Positions 59,709 to 64,000 of a DNA stretch of 64,000 nucleotides are shown one piece after another (position 1 is the first letter of the stretch; each line of letters starts with the position of its first letter). A program made the position numbers and the translations under genes. This DNA is from DASZQY01 sp035548515 (lineage in GTDB: Bacteria; Pseudomonadota; Alphaproteobacteria; Rhizobiales; Kaistiaceae). The notes beneath the pieces are model-generated. The model was not told where the DNA came from, ran no database searches, and worked only from the letters and a program-made list of their open reading frames with translations. The DNA lies in contig DASZSW010000029.1 in NCBI GenBank assembly GCA_035548515.1, positions 1 to 64,000 on the forward strand, read 5' to 3'.

Positions 59709-60643
59709 AGCATCCCCCGCCGGCGGAGCAGCCGGATGTAGAAAGCGGAGATGATGCTCACCGTCACCAGCAGAAAGACGCTGAGGGCCATCGCATAGCC
59801 CATCTGGAGATAGGAAAAACCATTGCGGAAGGTGAATAACCCCAGGGTGTCGCTCGACACACCGGGGCCGCCACGAGTCAGAACGAAAACCGTGTCGAAG
59901 ATGCGGTACGTGTCCATCGATCGGAACAGAAGCACGACGAGGATCTGCGGGACGATCGCCGGAAGGATGATCGAAAACGCAACGCGCAGGTGCCCTGCTC
60001 CATCGACCGCAGCCGCCTCGAACTGCTCCTCTGAAATACCGAGCATCCCGGCGTGCAGGATGAGTATGGCGAACGGCGTCCACTGCCAGATGTCGACGAG
60101 CATCAGCCCAGGCAGCGCAAGTGCCGAGGAACCCCAGACGTCGATGCCGCCGTGGCCGCCAAGCGCAGTCATGACTTGGGCCACGATGCCGAACTGCGGA
60201 TCCAGCATGTAGCGCCACAGCAGCGCCGTCACGACGGGCGTGATGACCATGGGCAGCAGGATGATCGCATTGGCGAGTCGACGGCCACTGGTCATGTGGA
60301 AGACGGCAAGCGCGATGACGAAGCCGAGCACCAGCTCGACCGTTACGGCGCCGACCATGAAGATGACAGTGTTGACGAAGGCGTTGTGCAGGCCGTCGTC
60401 GGTGATCAGCTTCCAGTAGTTGCCGAGGCCGGACCATCGCTTGGGCCGGTTCATCTCGAGCAGCTTCCAGTCGTAAAGGCTGAGGAAGACGGAATATGCC
60501 AGCGGCAGCAGAATGAGGATGCCGACCAGGATCGCCGCCGGCGCCAGCATGGCATAGCCGAGCAGGCTGCCGTCTTCCCGGCGGTAGCCGCGGCGGGGCG
60601 ACCTGGTCGCCGCCCCGCCGGTAGTGATCGCGGTGTTAGCCAC
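59705..60643 (-). CDS. Sugar ABC transporter permease, MalF type
   Basis: A 312-residue CUT1 permease. The first helix is at about residues 30-52, and EAA loop QFEAAAVDGAGHLRVAFSIILPAI and the FVLTRGGPGVSSDTLGLFTF motif are present. It overlaps the binding-protein gene by 8 bp and the MalG gene by 4 bp, indicating a single transcript. Confidence 0.94.
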   Translation of the reverse strand: MANTAITTGGAATRSPRRGYRREDGSLLGYAMLAPAAILVGILILLPLAYSVFLSLYDWKLLEMNRPKRWSGLGNYWKLITDDGLHNAFVNTVIFMVGAVTVELVLGFVIALAVFHMTSGRRLANAIILLPMVITPVVTALLWRYMLDPQFGIVAQVMTALGGHGGIDVWGSSALALPGLMLVDIWQWTPFAILILHAGMLGISEEQFEAAAVDGAGHLRVAFSIILPAIVPQILVVLLFRSMDTYRIFDTVFVLTRGGPGVSSDTLGLFTFRNGFSYLQMGYAMALSVFLLVTVSIISAFYIRLLRRRGML

Positions 60644-61904
60644 CCAGTTCCTTGTCGAGCATCGCGCGGATACCCTTCGCGGTGTCGGCCGGCGAGGTCT
60701 TGCCCTCGATGGCGCCCTGCACGGCGAGTTCGATCTCGTCCTGGACCTTACTCCAGTTGGCGAGGCTCGGCTGGGCGTTGGCGTTTTGCAGCGCGCCCTG
60801 GAGTGCGGGCAAGAACGGCAGGCTCGCTACGAGGTCCTTGTCCTCGTAGAACTGCTTGGTCGCTCCGGCTGTTGCCGCCACCTTGGCAACCGCGCCCTGC
60901 TGCGCCGCGCTCGTCCAGTACTGCAGGAACGAATACGCCGCCTTCGGGTTCTTCGACGCCGCGTTGATGCACCAGTTCCAGTAGATCAACTCGCCCGACG
61001 GCTTGTCGGCCGTGACGGCGAGCGGCGCATAAGCCCACTTGCCGACCGTCTTGGACTTGGCGGGATCCTCGACCCACGACAGCGACACCGTGGTGGAGAT
61101 CGCCATCGCCGCCTGACCCTGCGCGGCCGCGGTTGCGACTTCATCGAAGTGGTAGTTGAGGATGCCCTGCGGCGCGAACTTCGAAGCCTTGACGTAGAAG
61201 TCGATCGCCTTGGTGGCTGCATCGACGTCGAGCGCCGACTTGCCGTTCTTGTCGTACCACCAGGTGCCGTAAGCGGTAAGCAGCGAGCCCAGCACGTCGG
61301 CGGTCGCGCCAGTCTTCTTGCCCGGCAAGGTGATGCCGGCAACCCCGTCCTTGTTCAGCTTGGCCGCGTCGGCGAGCACGTCGTCGAGCGTCTTTGGCGC
61401 GGCGAGCCCGGCCGCGTCGAACAGATCCTTGCGGTAGGCGACCACGACCGAGGCGACGAAGTCCGGCAGGCAGTACTGCTTCCCGCCCGAGGCGCCCTGC
61501 GACAGCACCGACGGCAGGTAGTCGTCCTTCGAGAAGCCCGGCGGATTGGCAGAGGCATCCGCGAGCAGGTCGTCGATCGGCAGAAGTGCGCCGGCCGAGA
61601 CGTATTCGCCGAACCAGCTCGGGTGGACGTACATGATGTCGTACGTGCCGTTGGACATCTCGAGCACCTGCTTGTCGTGCAGGTTTTCGTACGGGATCGC
61701 GTCAACGGTGAGCTTTCCGCCCGTCGCCGCGCTCCAGGCAGCCGCCGATTTCACTTGGGCGGCCGTCCACGGATCGCCCGCCCAGCGCGACAGCGACAGC
61801 GTGGCGCCGTCGAACTTTCCGACCGGATCGGCGGCCTGCGCCGCGACCGGCATGACTGCCGCGAGCGCGATGCCCGCGAGCAGACCAATCTTGATGCGAC
61901 TCAT
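60636..61904 (-). CDS. Extracellular sugar-binding protein, CUT1 ABC transporter (family 1)
   Basis: A 422-residue SBP_bac_1 protein with a Sec signal peptide (IGLLAGIALAAVMPVAAQA, cleaved before ADPVG). The mature part has LPIDDLLADASANPPGFSKDDYLPSV and YCLPDFVASVVVAYRKDLFDAAGL, as in polyol/sugar binding proteins. ATG at 61904 follows GGGAGAAAG. It is preceded by two Gfo/Idh/MocA dehydrogenase genes, which suggests the ligand is a sugar or inositol-like polyol. Confidence 0.93.
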   Translation of the reverse strand: MSRIKIGLLAGIALAAVMPVAAQAADPVGKFDGATLSLSRWAGDPWTAAQVKSAAAWSAATGGKLTVDAIPYENLHDKQVLEMSNGTYDIMYVHPSWFGEYVSAGALLPIDDLLADASANPPGFSKDDYLPSVLSQGASGGKQYCLPDFVASVVVAYRKDLFDAAGLAAPKTLDDVLADAAKLNKDGVAGITLPGKKTGATADVLGSLLTAYGTWWYDKNGKSALDVDAATKAIDFYVKASKFAPQGILNYHFDEVATAAAQGQAAMAISTTVSLSWVEDPAKSKTVGKWAYAPLAVTADKPSGELIYWNWCINAASKNPKAAYSFLQYWTSAAQQGAVAKVAATAGATKQFYEDKDLVASLPFLPALQGALQNANAQPSLANWSKVQDEIELAVQGAIEGKTSPADTAKGIRAMLDKELGG

Positions 61905-62018
61905 TGGGTCTTTCTCCCTCTTGGAACTTGTAGCGTTTCTCTCGAAGTCTCTTTTCTTCTGGTTCCCCCGCACCGTCAGACCCTTGGGCGCGCCGGGGTT
62001 CGCGACCCTTGGGAACGA

Positions 62019-63137
62019 TCAGACTTTTCCCTTCAGCAATGCGTCGACGCTCGGCACCGCGACGGCGTTGCCGCCGTCGTGCGTCGAGACGTAGCCGGCC
62101 TCGATCACCGCGAGGCAGGCGAGGCCGTCGCGCAGCGTCGGGCCGAACGGCTTTTGGTCGGCGAGGTAGCGGCTGACGTAAGAGGCGACCTCGCGCTTGT
62201 AGTGATGGAGGTGGGGCGGCCACGAGCCGTAGTCGTGCGGCTCCTTGGCGTCGGGTTCGATGTGCGGCGTGTTCCAGCCCCGCGTCAGCGGCGCACCGCT
62301 AGCGTCGTAAACCTCGACGCGCGGGAACGGATCGGTGGCGCGCATGATCAGCGCGCCCTTGGTGCCATAGATTTCGAGGTGGTTACGCATGCCGATGTCG
62401 AGCGCCATGCTCCACGCCGTGCCGGCCTCGCCGAGCGCACCGCTCTGGAATCGCAGGATCGCCACCGCGATGTCTTCGATCTTGAAGCGCGGCTTGGCGC
62501 GGTTCGCTGAAAACGCGGCGACGCGCGTGATGTCGCCGGCCACCCACCGCATCAGGTCGATGGCGTGCGAGCCCTCGTCAATCCAGGCGCCGCCGCCGTT
62601 CAGCTCGGCGTTCTCCATCCACGCCGTCATGTCCGGCGGGCACCCGATTTCCGGGATGCCGGCGAGGCCGATGAGGGCGCGCAGATTGATGATGTCGCCT
62701 AATATGCCGCTATCGACTAAGGCCTTGGTGCGGCTCGCTTCTTTCGAAAATCGCGAGACGAAAGCCGCGGTGCCCTGCACCCCTGCCTTCTCGACCGCCG
62801 CCACCATGCGCACCGCATCGGCGACCTTGGTCGCCACCGGCTTCTCGCAGAACACATGTTTACCGGCCTCGGCCGCTGCGACCACCTGATCCGCGTGGCG
62901 GCTGTTCTCGGAATGCACCATCACTACGTCGACATCCTGGTCGGCGATGAGGTCCTGCCAGCGCTTGTGGAATTTCTGGACGCCGAAGCGTTTCGCCGCG
63001 CTCTGTCCGCGCTCCGCGTTATCGTCGGAGATCGCCACCACGCGCGCGCCCGGAATTTCGCCGAGCGCCTTCGCGCGAAATTCGGCGTGCACGTGCGCCC
63101 AGCTGATCATCCCAACGCGCAATTCTGATTTCGCCAT
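62019..63137 (-). CDS. Gfo/Idh/MocA family oxidoreductase
   Basis: A 372-residue dehydrogenase with an N-terminal Rossmann fold (VGMISWAHVHAEF), the FCEKPVATK active-site lysine motif and the GGAWIDEGSHAIDLMRWVAG strand with conserved Asp/His. The opening segment departs from the usual GxGxxG (GMISWAH), which may alter cofactor binding. The C terminus includes the GLACLAVIEAGYVS helix typical of the family. It lies 5 bp downstream of another member and upstream of the sugar-binding protein. Confidence 0.9.
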   Translation of the reverse strand: MAKSELRVGMISWAHVHAEFRAKALGEIPGARVVAISDDNAERGQSAAKRFGVQKFHKRWQDLIADQDVDVVMVHSENSRHADQVVAAAEAGKHVFCEKPVATKVADAVRMVAAVEKAGVQGTAAFVSRFSKEASRTKALVDSGILGDIINLRALIGLAGIPEIGCPPDMTAWMENAELNGGGAWIDEGSHAIDLMRWVAGDITRVAAFSANRAKPRFKIEDIAVAILRFQSGALGEAGTAWSMALDIGMRNHLEIYGTKGALIMRATDPFPRVEVYDASGAPLTRGWNTPHIEPDAKEPHDYGSWPPHLHHYKREVASYVSRYLADQKPFGPTLRDGLACLAVIEAGYVSTHDGGNAVAVPSVDALLKGKV

Positions 63138-63142
63138 ACGCT

Positions 63143-64000
63143 CTACCCTGCTTTTCTTGTTCTGATGGCTTCGCGCTTGCCGGACTTGACCGACGCCGTC
63201 GCCGCCTCGATGACCGCGAGCGCATTCCACCCAACGACACCTTCCGACGCCGAGGGCTTGCCGGTGCGGATCGCATCGATGAAGTGCGTGAGCATCGCGA
63301 CGTGCCCGTCCATGACGGCGCCCGGCATCGGCGAGGGAAACGACCAGCCGGGAGGAATCGCCTGCTGGCCGCTTCCGCTCACCACCTGGATCGGCTGCCG
63401 ATGCAGGTTGTCGATGAGGATGCGCCCCTCGGTGCCGAACACCTCGAACCGGGAATCCATCGCGCCGGCGAGGCTCCACGAGTCCTCGCACTGCCCGATG
63501 ACGCCATTGTCGAAACGCAGCGTCATCACGGCCGTGTCTTCCGCCTTTGTTTTGGCACCCCAGCGAAACGTGCCGGCATCGGCATAGACCGAGGCGAACG
63601 GGGCACCGGCGAAGGCCCGGCAGAACTCGACCGAGTGCACAGCCATGTCCATCATCGCGCCGCCGCCGGCGCGCGCGGGATCGTAGTGCCAGGCGGAATG
63701 CGGCTCGCCGATGCCCTCGCACGCCTTGACGCGGAAGACTTTGCCGATGGCGCCACTGTCGACGATGCGGCGCATCTCCTGCACCGCGGGGATGAACGGG
63801 ACGTTCTCAGCGTAGAGCAGGCGGACGTTGTTCTTCGCTGCCGCTTCCAGCATGCGGTCGGCCTCGGCGAGCGTCGTTGCCAGCGGCTTGATGCAGATGA
63901 TGTGCTTACCCGCTTCCGCGGCGGCGACGGCGATGGGCGCGTGGAGGTGGTTCGGTGCGATGATGTCGACGACATCGACATCGGGCGCCGTGACGGCCTC
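63143..64000 (-). CDS. Gfo/Idh/MocA family oxidoreductase, 3' part
   Basis: The reading frame is open to the right edge, so the N terminus lies beyond 64000; 285 residues are present. The visible part starts within the Rossmann fold (DVVDIIAPNHLHAPIAVAAAEAGKH), continues through ICIKPLATT (Ile replaces Glu of the usual EKP motif) and has the GGGAMMDMAVHSVEFCRAFAG strand. It is the first visible gene of the sugar operon that includes the dehydrogenase at 62019 and the importer. Confidence 0.9.
   Translation of the reverse strand, partial: EAVTAPDVDVVDIIAPNHLHAPIAVAAAEAGKHIICIKPLATTLAEADRMLEAAAKNNVRLLYAENVPFIPAVQEMRRIVDSGAIGKVFRVKACEGIGEPHSAWHYDPARAGGGAMMDMAVHSVEFCRAFAGAPFASVYADAGTFRWGAKTKAEDTAVMTLRFDNGVIGQCEDSWSLAGAMDSRFEVFGTEGRILIDNLHRQPIQVVSGSGQQAIPPGWSFPSPMPGAVMDGHVAMLTHFIDAIRTGKPSASEGVVGWNALAVIEAATASVKSGKREAIRTRKAG

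Noticed and set aside
58863..60437. Apparent 524-codon MalG-type gene
   Set aside because: The upstream part is an out-of-phase reading of the MalF gene; the true start is GTG at 59708.
60624..62510. Plus-strand frame of about 630 codons
   Set aside because: Antisense to binding-protein and dehydrogenase genes; no recognisable domain.

Overview
The window is GC-rich (roughly 64 percent by eye), densely coding chromosomal DNA from an alphaproteobacterium, most likely of the order Hyphomicrobiales (Rhizobiales). The main grounds are a haem-type FixL with FixJ and a FixK-like regulator, the many ABC uptake operons for sugars and peptide-like solutes, and the general gene content. I do not assign a genus. 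I saw no prophage, insertion sequence, integrase or CRISPR array. Both ends cut a gene: typA at the left and a Gfo/Idh/MocA oxidoreductase at the right.

Layout. 1-2.4 kb: end of typA, a GNAT acetyltransferase, a YggT membrane protein and tRNA-Ala(CGC). 2.4-12.8 kb: a seven-gene leftward operon (Dpp/Opp-type ABC importer, enolase-superfamily enzyme, RidA, M81/MlrC-like peptidase), divergent from an RraA-like aldolase and an IclR regulator; two related dyads lie between the two transcription units. 13-18.4 kb: an MFS exporter, then a ribose-type ABC importer divergent from a FadR-like regulator. 18.4-20.3 kb: an orphan MalG-like permease and an SMP-30 lactonase. 20.3-24 kb: anti-sigma/ECF sigma pair, periplasmic TPR protein, a palindromic repeat element, a glutamine amidotransferase, a TerB protein and a candidate small RNA. 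24.3-33 kb: a sugar or uronate catabolic operon (uronate dehydrogenase-like enzyme, Gfo/Idh/MocA, sugar isomerase, complete CUT1 importer) with a divergent LacI regulator.

33-38 kb: a signalling cluster of a periplasmic FecR-domain protein, a TPR/beta-barrel outer-membrane protein, a DUF3307 membrane protein and a CHASE2 adenylate cyclase. A perfect TGTGA-N6-TCACA (CRP-type) site lies between the cyclase and the DUF3307 gene. 38-44.8 kb: PPi-type phosphofructokinase and an Opp-type importer. 44.7-51.8 kb: an oxygen-limitation block. Cytochrome bd genes cydP-cydA-cydB-cydX-ybgE (two of them small genes found by direct reading) are preceded by an FNR/FixK box and by fixJ-fixL, with a FixK-like regulator and a universal stress protein divergent. 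The apparent logic is FixL senses oxygen, FixJ activates fixK, and FixK activates cytochrome bd. 51.8-55.4 kb: a compact Mla-type lipid-transport operon in which five functions are fused into three genes. 55.4-57.2 kb: small or uncharacterised membrane proteins. 57.2-64 kb: a Tat-exported FAD oxidase, a second CUT1 importer without an ATPase gene in view, and two Gfo/Idh/MocA dehydrogenases.

Overall the region reads as a nutrient-scavenging chromosome segment (five ABC uptake systems, four of them with adjacent catabolic genes) around two signalling hubs: a cAMP module and an oxygen-sensing cascade that drives a high-affinity oxidase.
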